Of a DNA stretch of 64,000 bases, positions 52,777-62,396 are shown piece after piece (within the stretch, counting starts at the first letter, position 1; each line of letters opens with the position of its first letter). The stretch is from positions 1 through 64,000 of the forward strand of contig NZ_JAEKJA010000010.1 in the NCBI RefSeq assembly GCF_016411865.1. Reading direction: 5' to 3'. The translations under genes and the position numbers were made by a program. The notes under the pieces are model-generated. The model was given only the letters and a program-made list of their open reading frames with translations. It was not told the origin of the DNA and did not search any database. This DNA is from Acuticoccus mangrovi (GTDB lineage: Bacteria > Pseudomonadota > Alphaproteobacteria > Rhizobiales > Amorphaceae).

Positions 52777-52789
52777 TGCGCATCGTCAA
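52776..52789 (-). promoter_or_regulatory. Half-perfect FNR/FixK-type box TTGCGCATCGTCAA before hsp20
   Basis: Right half GTCAA is perfect, left half TTGCG matches three of five. Centre about 85 bp upstream of the hsp20 ATG, like the ppsA and alcohol dehydrogenase boxes. Confidence 0.45.
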
Positions 52790-52879
52790 ACCGCGCGCCG
52801 CCGATCGCGACCGAACGCCGCCCCGGCGATCGTCGCGTCTCGGCGGTCGGGGCGGCAGTTGGGGCGGCGGCCGGTGGGG

Positions 52880-53560
52880 TCAGTCGAGCTCGGCGGTGCG
52901 CTCGCGCCATTCCTCGAGCGACATGCGCGGCATCGAGAAGCGCTCGTTCTGGTGGGAGTAGAGGCTCGCGAACAGGCGGCCGAGGGGCTTGTAACGCTCG
53001 ATGTCGATGTTGAAGGTCTCGCTGTCGACGAGCCCCTCGCGCACGTGGACGCACACCACCTCGCCCAGAACGATGTTGCGGCGAGGCGAGAATTGCAGCG
53101 TCTGCACCTCGCGGCACTCGAGCGCGATGGGGCTCTCCACGATACGGCCCGGCTTGATCATGCTCGACGGGGCGACGCTGAGCTTCGCCGCTTCGATCTC
53201 GCTCTCCTCGGCGGGCAGGTCCACCGCGCAGATGTTCATCTGTTCGGCGAGCGCGTCGTCCACGAGGTTGACGACGAACTCGCCGTCGCGGGCGATGTTG
53301 ACGGCCGTGTCCTTGTGCTCGCCGGCGGCGTTCACCTGCAGCCCGAGCGCCACGATCGCCGGATCCTCCGACAACACGTTGAAGAAGGAGTAGGGGGCGG
53401 CGTTGTGGTGGCCGGCTTCCGACAGCGTCACGACGAGCGCGATCGGGCGCGGCACGACGGCGCTCGACAGGAGCTTGTAGCGCTGGCGCGGGGTGAGGTC
53501 GGCGAGATCGAAGCGGGTCGTCGCGTCGGCGGGGGTATCGATCATCGCGGGGTCAGGCAT
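52880..53560 (-). CDS. Flavin reductase-like FMN-binding protein
   Basis: A 226-residue protein of the flavin reductase-like family (split-barrel FMN fold). YKLLSSAVVPRPIALVVTLSEAGHHNAAPYSFFNVLS (split across residues 28-64) is the FMN-binding signature. Members act as NAD(P)H:FMN reductases or FMN-dependent oxidoreductases. It overlaps the amidohydrolase stop by eight bases, so the two are translationally coupled. A partner monooxygenase is not present. Confidence 0.88.
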   Translation of the reverse strand: MPDPAMIDTPADATTRFDLADLTPRQRYKLLSSAVVPRPIALVVTLSEAGHHNAAPYSFFNVLSEDPAIVALGLQVNAAGEHKDTAVNIARDGEFVVNLVDDALAEQMNICAVDLPAEESEIEAAKLSVAPSSMIKPGRIVESPIALECREVQTLQFSPRRNIVLGEVVCVHVREGLVDSETFNIDIERYKPLGRLFASLYSHQNERFSMPRMSLEEWRERTAELD

Positions 53561-54500
53561 AAAGGCTCGTGGGGGTGTCGACGAGGATCGCCTTCAGTGT
53601 CGCGTCGTCGCCCTCGCACCAGCCGGCGAGAACGTCGAGAAGGTCGGCGTCGTCGGGCATGATCCCGGCGTGATTGGGGTGCGGCCAGTCGGTGCCCCAG
53701 ACGAGGCGGGTCGGCGCGGCGGCGATGATCTTCGCGGCCATCGGCGTCACGTCGGGATAGTCCGGCGCGGCGTTGGAGATACGATAGGCACCGGAGATCT
53801 TGGCGTAGGCCTCGCCCGCCGCCAGCATGTCGCACAACAGCGAGAAGCCGGGATCGTCGGCGCCGCGCGCGGCCTGAGTGCGGCCGAAATGGTCGATCAC
53901 GAAGGGGACCGGGAGCGCCGCGAGATCGGCCCTCAGCTCACCGAGGAGCGCCGAATCGACCCAGAGCTGAGCGTGCCAGCCCATCTCCTTCACCCGCTCG
54001 GCGAGCGGCATGAGGTTCTCGTAGCCGACGCCGCCGCTGAAGTGGGCGCCCCCCGTCTTCTGCATCAGGTTGATGCGGAAGCCGCGCACCCCGACCTCGT
54101 GCATCTGTCGCAGCGCGGCGTCGGAGATCGAGGCGTCGATCACGGCGATGCCGCGCAGCCATCCGGCGGCAATGTCCGAACCATTCGCCTCCTGCAACGC
54201 TTCGAGGAGAAGACGATTGTCCGTACCGTAGACGGTGGAGGTGACGAACACGCCCTTGGCGAGACCGAGCCGGTCGAGGAGGGCGCGGTAGTCGGCGAGG
54301 GTCGCCTCGGGAGCCATGTGCGTCGCCGTGGCGGCCGGCAGATAGCGATCGAGCGCGCCGAACAGGTGGCAGTGAGAATCCCAGCCCCCCGTCGGAATCG
54401 TGGCGCGTGGACGCTTGGAGCTCGTGAGGGGCGGGGCGCAGAGCGGCTTGCCGTGAACGAGGGTGGGGGAGGACGCCGAGGCGGCGCTGGAGGGGTCCAT
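53553..54500 (-). CDS. Amidohydrolase family 2 (TIM-barrel lactonase/decarboxylase type)
   Basis: A 315-residue amidohydrolase-2 protein (LigI/ACMSD-like). The metal motif is DSHCHLFG (about residue 42), a late TDWPHP carries the catalytic Asp (about 264), and FVIDHFGR the middle His. Relatives hydrolyse lactones such as 2-pyrone-4,6-dicarboxylate or decarboxylate aromatic acids. It leads a two-gene minus operon with the flavin reductase and is divergent from a TAXI-TRAP transporter, which may import the substrate, probably an aromatic or dicarboxylic acid. Confidence 0.86.
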   Translation of the reverse strand: MDPSSAASASSPTLVHGKPLCAPPLTSSKRPRATIPTGGWDSHCHLFGALDRYLPAATATHMAPEATLADYRALLDRLGLAKGVFVTSTVYGTDNRLLLEALQEANGSDIAAGWLRGIAVIDASISDAALRQMHEVGVRGFRINLMQKTGGAHFSGGVGYENLMPLAERVKEMGWHAQLWVDSALLGELRADLAALPVPFVIDHFGRTQAARGADDPGFSLLCDMLAAGEAYAKISGAYRISNAAPDYPDVTPMAAKIIAAAPTRLVWGTDWPHPNHAGIMPDDADLLDVLAGWCEGDDATLKAILVDTPTSLYA

Positions 54501-54544
54501 GTGTGGGGCGACCCTGATTTTTGATTGAAGTTATCTGGTTCGAA

Positions 54545-54552
54545 TGTATACA
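54545..54552. promoter_or_regulatory. TGTATACA palindrome in the divergent amidohydrolase/TRAP promoter region
   Basis: An eight-base palindrome in the 123-bp divergent gap, within an AT-rich stretch. TGTATACA-like cores are typical operators of FadR/GntR-type regulators, but no regulator gene is adjacent here. Confidence 0.4.
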
Positions 54553-54623
54553 GTCGCATCCTGTGGCGCGCAAGATCGCCGCGCGCCACCAGAACACGCC
54601 GCCTAGACCAAGTGGAGGAAACC

Positions 54624-55574
54624 ATGGCGCTCACGACCAAAGCCCTCAAACGGCTGACGACAGCGGTCGGTATCGTTCTCGTCTCGACCGCACCGTTCGC
54701 CGCTTCGGCGCAGGAGCGGATCACCATCGGCACCGGCTCCACCGGTGGCGTCTACTACCCGCTCGGTGGTGGCATGGCCGAGATTTTTTCTAAGAACATC
54801 GACGGAGTGTCGGCCTCGGCCGAGGTGACGGGCGCGTCGATCGAGAACTCCCGCCGCGTCGGCTCGGGCGAGATGACGCTCGGCATCGGCAACGCCAACA
54901 CCGTCTATTTCGCCAAGAACGGCGAGAAGCCCTTCCGTAAGGCCTGGCCGCTCGAAGCCGTGGCCGCGCTCTATCCGAGCACGATCCAGATCATCGTGCG
55001 CGCCGACTCCGGGATCGACAGCGTCGCCGACCTCGAAGGCAAGCGCGTCGCGGTGGGCCCTCCGGGCGGCTCCACCCGCGTCATGGCCGACGCCGTCTTC
55101 GACGGGGCGGGGATCGACGTGCAGCGCGAGTATCTCGACTTCACCGAGGCGACCGAGGCGCTGAAGGACCGCAATCTCGACGCGTCCGTGGTGCTCGCCG
55201 GCTTCCCGACGCCGACCGTGATCGACCTCGCCACCACCGCCGACATCAAGGTGCTGTCGCTCGACGAAAAGAACATCGAGCAGACCCACGAGAAGTATCC
55301 CTACTACATCGAGGGCGTCATCCCCGCTGGTACCTATGACGGCCAGGATACCGACGTTCACACGATGAACATCTGGAACATTCTCTTCGTCAACGAAGCG
55401 ACCGACGACGAGCTCGTCTACAAGATGACGAAGGCCATCTTCGATCACATCGACGAGCTGCGGGCGATCCACCCGGCGGCCAACCAGATCACGCCGGAGA
55501 CGGCGGTCGATACGCCGATCGACCTCGCGCCGGGCGCCGAGCGCTACTATGGCGAGATCGGCGCGCTGCACTGA
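54624..55574 (+). CDS. TAXI family TRAP transporter solute-binding protein
   Basis: A 316-residue periplasmic receptor. A signal peptide ends at about residue 28 (AASAQERI); ITIGTGSTGGVYYPLGGGMAEI (about 29-50) is the TAXI signature, and AVGPPGGSTRVMADAV is the second motif. TAXI proteins deliver dicarboxylates or glutamate-type ligands to TRAP permeases using the sodium or proton gradient. A GTGGAGGA ribosome site precedes the ATG. The fused permease follows 81 bp later. Confidence 0.93.
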   Translation: MALTTKALKRLTTAVGIVLVSTAPFAASAQERITIGTGSTGGVYYPLGGGMAEIFSKNIDGVSASAEVTGASIENSRRVGSGEMTLGIGNANTVYFAKNGEKPFRKAWPLEAVAALYPSTIQIIVRADSGIDSVADLEGKRVAVGPPGGSTRVMADAVFDGAGIDVQREYLDFTEATEALKDRNLDASVVLAGFPTPTVIDLATTADIKVLSLDEKNIEQTHEKYPYYIEGVIPAGTYDGQDTDVHTMNIWNILFVNEATDDELVYKMTKAIFDHIDELRAIHPAANQITPETAVDTPIDLAPGAERYYGEIGALH

Positions 55575-55595
55575 CGCGCTCGATCGCGACGTACC

Positions 55596-55622
55596 GAGCG
55601 GCGGGCCGTTGCCCCGCCGCTC
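55596..55622 (+). terminator. Stem-loop between TAXI receptor and TRAP permease genes
   Basis: GAGCGGCGGG (55596-55605) pairs perfectly with CCCGCCGCTC (55613-55622) around a seven-base loop, followed by a pyrimidine-rich CCGTTCTTTCTG. It may attenuate permease expression relative to the receptor. Confidence 0.6.
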
Positions 55623-55655
55623 CCGTTCTTTCTGTCACAAAGTGTCAATGAAGTG

Positions 55656-57590
55656 ATGAACGACAGCACCTCGCCTGCTGCGGGGGAGGCCGGCAGCGGC
55701 CACCCGCCCATCGAAGATCCCGATTCCGTTTCGGAAAAGCAGATGGGTGGGCGCGGGCCCCTCATCCTGCGCATCATTGTGGGTGTCGGGGTGGTCGCGT
55801 TCGCGTTGTTCCACCTCTACACCGCCTACTACGGCCCCTACACCGCGCTGCAGCAGCGCGTCGTCCACGTCTCCGGAATCTGCGCGATCCTGTTCATCGC
55901 GGCCGCCGGGGCGAGCGGACTGTGGCGCCGCGCCAGCCTGATTGTCCTCGCCGTTCTGGTGGCGTTGCCGGCCCTCTATATCTGCCTCAACTACCAGGAG
56001 ATCATCGAGACGGCGGGCATCGTCACCGAGCGTCAGATGTGGCTCGGCGTGATCCTGATCGCCGCGATCTTGGTGGCGACACGCCTCGTCATCGGCTGGC
56101 CGCTCGTCATCATCGCCCTCGTCGCGCTCGCCTATGCGGCGTTCGGCAACTACCTCCCGCCCCCGATCGGTCACTCCGGCTACTCGGTGGAGCGCATCGT
56201 CTCGCACCTCTTCCTGACGACGGAAGGCGTGCTCGGCACCCCGGTCGGCGCCTCGGCGACCTATATCGCGATCTTCGTGCTCTTCGGGGCGCTGCTCCAG
56301 ACGACGGGGATGGGCGACATCTTCATCGGCTTCGGCCACGCCCTCACCGGGCGGAAGGCCGGCGGCCCGGCCTACGTGGCGGTGATCTCGTCGGCGCTCT
56401 TCGGCTCCATCAATGGCAGCGCCGTCGCCAACGTGGCGAGCACCGGCACCTTCACCATCCCGCTGATGATCCGCACCGGCTACAAGCCGCAGACCGCGGC
56501 GGCGATCGAGGCGGCGGCCTCCTCCGGCGGGCAGATCATGCCGCCGATCATGGGGGCGGCCGCCTTCCTCATGGTCTCGTTCACGGGCATTCCCTATGTC
56601 GAGATCATCGGCCACGCGCTGTTTCCGGCGCTGCTTTATTTCGGGGCGGTGTTCGCGGCGGTTCAGCTCCACGCGGCGAAGAACCACGTGCGCCCGATCT
56701 CCGCGGAAGACGTGCCGGACTTCAAGCACCTCCTGATCACCCGCGGCTACATGCTCCTGCCGGTGCCGATCCTGCTCTACTTCCTGCTCGACGGCTACAC
56801 GCCCTATCGGGCGGGCTTCTATGCGATCGTCGCCGCGCTCTTCCTGTCGATGTTCTCCAAGGAGTCGCGGCCGACGCCCAAGCGCCTCCTCGCCACCTGC
56901 CGCGCCACCGTCATGGGGCTCCTGCCGGTGGCGACGGCGTGCGCCTGCGCCGGCATCGTCATCGGCATGCTCACGCTGACGGGGCTCGGGTTGAAGCTCT
57001 CCGGCCTCATCGTCGATGCCAGCGGTGGCTCGCTCTTCATCGCGCTGTGCCTGACGGCGGTGACCTCGATCGTCCTCGGCATGGGCCTGCCGACGGTCGG
57101 CGTCTACCTGCTCCTCGCCGTGCTCGTCGCGCCGGCGCTGACGCAGATGGGCGTGCCCCTCATCGCCGCGCACCTCTTCATCTTCTACTACGGGCTCGTC
57201 TCGGCGATCACGCCGCCGGTGGCGCTCGCCGCCTACGCCGCGGCGGCGATCGCCAAGTCTCGACCATTGGAGACGTCGGTGGAGGCCTTCCTGATGGGCC
57301 TCGCCAAGGTCATCGTGCCGTTCATCTTCGTCTACGGCCCGCAGATCCTGTTGATCGGCGAGCCGGTGGACATCGTGATCGCGATCGTCTCCAGCTTCGT
57401 CGGCGTCTACGCGCTGTCGATCGCGACGACGGGGTGGTGGCGCGGGCCGCTCTCCATCTGGCGCCGCGTGATCGTCTGCGCCGGCTCGGTGGCGATGATG
57501 ATGCCCGGTGTCCTGACCGACCTCATCGCGATCCCGGTGATCGTCCTGCCGCTCGTCCTCCTGCGCGAGGCGGTGCGCGAGCCGGCCTGA
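55656..57590 (+). CDS. TRAP transporter fused permease (4TM/12TM) subunit
   Basis: A 644-residue integral membrane protein in which the small DctQ-like and large DctM-like subunits are fused, as is usual for TAXI systems. There are many hydrophobic segments; ALFGSINGSAVANVASTGTFTIPLM (about 246-270) and IMPPIMGAAAFLMVSFTGIPY (about 294-314) are characteristic. The ATG at 55656 is preferred over GTG 55653. Its end is convergent with the ABC exporter gene. Confidence 0.92.
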   Translation: MNDSTSPAAGEAGSGHPPIEDPDSVSEKQMGGRGPLILRIIVGVGVVAFALFHLYTAYYGPYTALQQRVVHVSGICAILFIAAAGASGLWRRASLIVLAVLVALPALYICLNYQEIIETAGIVTERQMWLGVILIAAILVATRLVIGWPLVIIALVALAYAAFGNYLPPPIGHSGYSVERIVSHLFLTTEGVLGTPVGASATYIAIFVLFGALLQTTGMGDIFIGFGHALTGRKAGGPAYVAVISSALFGSINGSAVANVASTGTFTIPLMIRTGYKPQTAAAIEAAASSGGQIMPPIMGAAAFLMVSFTGIPYVEIIGHALFPALLYFGAVFAAVQLHAAKNHVRPISAEDVPDFKHLLITRGYMLLPVPILLYFLLDGYTPYRAGFYAIVAALFLSMFSKESRPTPKRLLATCRATVMGLLPVATACACAGIVIGMLTLTGLGLKLSGLIVDASGGSLFIALCLTAVTSIVLGMGLPTVGVYLLLAVLVAPALTQMGVPLIAAHLFIFYYGLVSAITPPVALAAYAAAAIAKSRPLETSVEAFLMGLAKVIVPFIFVYGPQILLIGEPVDIVIAIVSSFVGVYALSIATTGWWRGPLSIWRRVIVCAGSVAMMMPGVLTDLIAIPVIVLPLVLLREAVREPA

Positions 57591-57672
57591 TCTCAGACAC
57601 CGCCAGCGCCCGAGCCTCTCGCGAGCTCCTCCGCATCGAGGCTCCGGCGCAGGTCCCCGCCGGCGGTGTCGC

Positions 57673-57718
57673 TGGTGCCCGATCTCCGGCCCTAGACCGG
57701 GGCGGAGATCGGGCACCA
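57673..57718. terminator. Bidirectional terminator-like hairpin (16-bp perfect stem)
   Basis: TGGTGCCCGATCTCCG (57673-57688) and its exact reverse complement at 57703-57718 flank a 14-base loop. It lies 83 bp after the TRAP permease stop and 11 bp from the end of the convergent ABC exporter gene. Confidence 0.75.
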
Positions 57719-57728
57719 CGATGCCGCC

Positions 57729-59597
<1,869 letters not shown>

Positions 59598-59646
59598 GTC
59601 TTGAAAGACGCCGGCGCCGTGGAGAGAAGCCTCTGGCCGCGAGGGC

Positions 59647-59790
59647 CTAGAGGGTCAGATCCATCCGGTCACCGACGATGGCGTCCCACGGACGCATCAG
59701 TCGGGTGAAGTTCATGAAACGACCTTTCATGGAGTTGGAGGTTGGTCGGCGCGCCAGTCCATACCAGACACGGCGGCCTCGGTCGACCAT
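59647..59790 (-). CDS. Small open frame of unknown function, start unclear
   Basis: From the ATG at 59790 this encodes 47 residues beginning MVDRGRRVWYGLARR and ending in WDAIVGDRMDLTL. The same frame is open upstream to 59898 (83 codons in all: STETARRRTLSARL, then WHDVAVGRGLLDLQN) with good high-GC codon usage, but that part has no ATG, GTG or TTG start. It is basic, with no membrane segment or signal peptide. Located 50 bp upstream of the ABC exporter start on the same strand. It may be a small gene with a rare start codon or one that lost its start. Family not recognised. Confidence 0.4.
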   Translation of the reverse strand: MVDRGRRVWYGLARRPTSNSMKGRFMNFTRLMRPWDAIVGDRMDLTL

Positions 59791-59898
59791 GTTTTGCAGG
59801 TCGAGCAGGCCGCGGCCGACGGCGACGTCGTGCCACCGGCCGCGGCGCGTGAGCCGAGCGGAAAGAGTGCGCCTACGGGCGGTCTCAGTACTTTGAAA

Positions 59899-60180
59899 CT
59901 ATATTGATTAATCGATGAATTAATACATGGTTCGCACTCTATTGTCCGGACTTCATGACAAAGCAGTGCGAAAACTGACTGCGGCGGGCGAGTTGCTTAT
60001 TCTCGATGCAATCGTCGCCGAGAGTTTGCGCTTGTTCATTGGCGCGGGACGCCGTTAGCATTGGGATGGTCAGGCTAACCATAGGACCATTGAGGCGGAC
60101 CGGGACGGCCATGCGGGCGTCACGGTGCCGAGCCTTGGTCGAGACCGCTGAAAAACGGACGAACCAAAGGGAAAGAGCCC
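59899..60180 (+). other. Promoter region upstream of livK
   Basis: About 280 bp without a gene. The first 40 bp are very AT-rich (ATATTGATTAATCGATGAATTAATAC), with an ATTAATCGAT/ATGAATTAAT quasi-palindrome, and probably hold divergent promoters for the small frame and the transporter. A GGGAAAGAG ribosome site is at 60168-60176. Confidence 0.5.
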
Positions 60181-61410
60181 ATGTCGAACCGCCATCTGCC
60201 CAAGCCGCGCAGCCAGCGCGCGCTCGCGACGGCCACCACAGGCCTCGTCGCGCTCAGCCTCGCGGTCGGGTCCGCCGCCGCCCAGGACACAGTGAAGATC
60301 GGTGCCCCCCTCGCGCTCACGGGTGGGCTCGCCGACGAGGGCAAGAAGCAAGCCCTCGTCTACGACATGTGGGAGAAGAAGGTGAACGATGCCGGCGGCA
60401 TCGAAATCGGTGGCAAGATGTATCCGGTGGAGATCATCGAATACGACTACCAGACCGACGGCCCCCGGGCCGGTCAGCTCGCCGAGCGCCTCATCACCGA
60501 GGACGAGGTCAACGTGCTGATGGCCCCGTTCGGCTCCGGCCACACCAAGATCGCCGCCACCGTGGGCCAGCGCTACCGCATCCCCACGCTCGCCTGCGTC
60601 GCCTCCTCCGAGTCGGTCTACTCGCAGGGCAACCCCTACCTCTTCGGTACCCTCTCGCCCAACGCCAACATGACGGCGGCGATGGTCGAGTACCTCAAGG
60701 AGAACGTCGACGGCCTGTCGAAGGTCGCCGTCTACGGCCGTGACGACGTGTTTCCGAAGTCGATGGCGGCGGCCACCGCCGCGGCCGCCGAGGCGGGCGG
60801 CCTCGAGGTCGTCTACAACGAGCTCTATCCCGTCGGCACCATGGATCACGCCGCGGCGATCTCCTCCATCGTCGCCGCCGAGCCCGATTGGGTCTACGCC
60901 ACCGGTTACACCCAGGACCTCATCCTGATCCGCCGCCAGCTCGCCGACCTCGGCGTCAAGGCGCCGGTGATCACCATGGTGACGGGCCCGGCCTACGTGG
61001 AGTTCACCGAGGGTCTCGGCGAGCTCGCCAACGGGGTGACCAGCCAGACCTGGTGGCACCACTCCGTCGCCTACGAGGGGGAGGGCGCCTGGAAGACCAC
61101 CAAGGCGTTCTACGACGACTTCCTCGCAGCCTCGGGCGGCGAGGATCCGGACTACGTGCACGGCTCCTGCGCCGGCGCGCTGGTGGTGCTCGAGGACGCG
61201 CTGAAGCGGGCCGGCTCGCTCGACGGGGAGGCGATCCGCCAGGCGCTCGCCGACACCGACATCACCACGTTCTACGGTCCGATCAACTTCGGTGAGAATG
61301 GCATGAACCAGGCGCGCGAGCTGCCCATCATCCAGGTGCAGGACGAGGCGATCGAGGTGCTCTACCCCGCGTCCATCGCGACCGCGGAGCTGGAGCTTCT
61401 GTCCGAATAG
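60181..61410 (+). CDS. Branched-chain amino acid type ABC transporter substrate-binding protein
   Basis: A 409-residue LivK/AmiC-type periplasmic protein (peripla_BP_6). Signal peptide up to about residue 35 (LAVGSAAAQDTVKIG); the mature start KIGAPLALTGGLADEGKKQAL is the family signature, and ATVGQRYRIPTLACVASSES (about 121-140) lines the pocket. It begins a livK-livH-livM-livG operon. Ligands of this family include leucine, amides, urea and aromatic acids; not determined here. Confidence 0.92.
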   Translation: MSNRHLPKPRSQRALATATTGLVALSLAVGSAAAQDTVKIGAPLALTGGLADEGKKQALVYDMWEKKVNDAGGIEIGGKMYPVEIIEYDYQTDGPRAGQLAERLITEDEVNVLMAPFGSGHTKIAATVGQRYRIPTLACVASSESVYSQGNPYLFGTLSPNANMTAAMVEYLKENVDGLSKVAVYGRDDVFPKSMAAATAAAAEAGGLEVVYNELYPVGTMDHAAAISSIVAAEPDWVYATGYTQDLILIRRQLADLGVKAPVITMVTGPAYVEFTEGLGELANGVTSQTWWHHSVAYEGEGAWKTTKAFYDDFLAASGGEDPDYVHGSCAGALVVLEDALKRAGSLDGEAIRQALADTDITTFYGPINFGENGMNQARELPIIQVQDEAIEVLYPASIATAELELLSE

Positions 61411-61417
61411 GGGACGC

Positions 61418-61485
61418 GCGACCCGGCGCCCGTCGGGTCGCCTCGCCCAGAGCGATGCAGCGCTCCGGCTCGCCCGGAGCGCTGC
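61418..61485 (+). terminator. Two consecutive stem-loops between livK and livH
   Basis: The first pairs GCGACCCG (61418-61425) with CGGGTCGC (61434-61441). The second pairs GCAGCGCTCCGG (61457-61468) perfectly with CCGGAGCGCTGC (61474-61485) around a five-base loop. No T-run follows. Likely a processing/stability or attenuation structure after the binding-protein gene. Confidence 0.65.
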
Positions 61486-61535
61486 CCCATTGCCGAACCC
61501 TTCCGGCCTCGCCCGGCAAACATGAAGGACCCCGC

Positions 61536-62396
61536 GTGGACTTTGCCCAGATCCTGGCGAACGGCGTGGTGCTCGGCGCGCTCTACGCGTGCCTTGCCGT
61601 CGGCTTCTCCCTCGTGTGGGGCGTGCTCAACGTCATCAACATGCTGCACGGCTCGTTCATCATCCTCGGCGGCTATCTGACCTACTTCGCCTGGCAGATG
61701 TTCGGCATCCATCCGCTGATCATGCTGCCGATCGTCGCCGCCTTCCTGTTCGTCGTCGGCTATGCGCTGCAGGCGATCTTCATCAACAAGGTGGTCACGG
61801 CCCCGGTGCTCGTCACGCTGACGCTCACCTTCGGCCTCGACATGATCCTCTACAACCTGATGACGGTCTATTTCTCGGCGACGCCGCGGCAGGTGACGCT
61901 GGGGCTCGGTTCGATCCAGCTCTTCGGCGTCTACCTGCCGGTGGTGCGCCTCCTCGGCATGGCGCTGGCGCTCCTCCTCACCGGGCTGCTCTACGTCACC
62001 TTGCGCGGCTCGCGCATCGGGCGCGCCATCGTGGCGGTGCGCATGGACCGGTCGGCGGCGGCGCTGATGGGCATCCGCGTCAACCGCATCTACGCCATCA
62101 CCTTCGGCATCGGCGCGCTGATGGCGGGGGCCGCCGGCGCGCTCTTCGCCATGGTGTTCCCGATCACCACCAACCTCTCCGGCGTCTTCCTCGGCAAGGC
62201 GTTCGTCGTGTGCGTCATCGGCGGGCTCGGCTCGGTGCCGGGGGCGCTGGTGGGGGGCCTCGCGCTCGGCATCATCGAGAGCTTCTCCGGCGTCCTCCTC
62301 GGGCCGCAGCACGCACTCACCGTGGGCTTCCTCGTCATGCTGCTCCTCCTCATCGTGCGGCCCACCGGCCTCGTCGGCGTGAAGGGGTACGAGTGA
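61536..62396 (+). CDS. Branched-chain amino acid type ABC transporter permease (LivH-like)
   Basis: A 286-residue permease with about eight hydrophobic segments. GALYACLAVGFSLVWGVLNVINMLHG (split over residues 14-39) is the LivH signature and GSRIGRAIVAVRMDRSAAALMGI (about 157-179) is the ATPase-contact loop. The GTG at 61536 is chosen because GAAGGA lies six bases upstream and it gives the family N-terminus. The stop overlaps the livM start by one base. Confidence 0.92.
   Translation: MDFAQILANGVVLGALYACLAVGFSLVWGVLNVINMLHGSFIILGGYLTYFAWQMFGIHPLIMLPIVAAFLFVVGYALQAIFINKVVTAPVLVTLTLTFGLDMILYNLMTVYFSATPRQVTLGLGSIQLFGVYLPVVRLLGMALALLLTGLLYVTLRGSRIGRAIVAVRMDRSAAALMGIRVNRIYAITFGIGALMAGAAGALFAMVFPITTNLSGVFLGKAFVVCVIGGLGSVPGALVGGLALGIIESFSGVLLGPQHALTVGFLVMLLLLIVRPTGLVGVKGYE

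Noticed and set aside
55635-57719. A long minus-strand frame opposite the TRAP permease
   Set aside because: It is charged and His/Asp/Arg-rich with no domain, opposite an unmistakable membrane protein.
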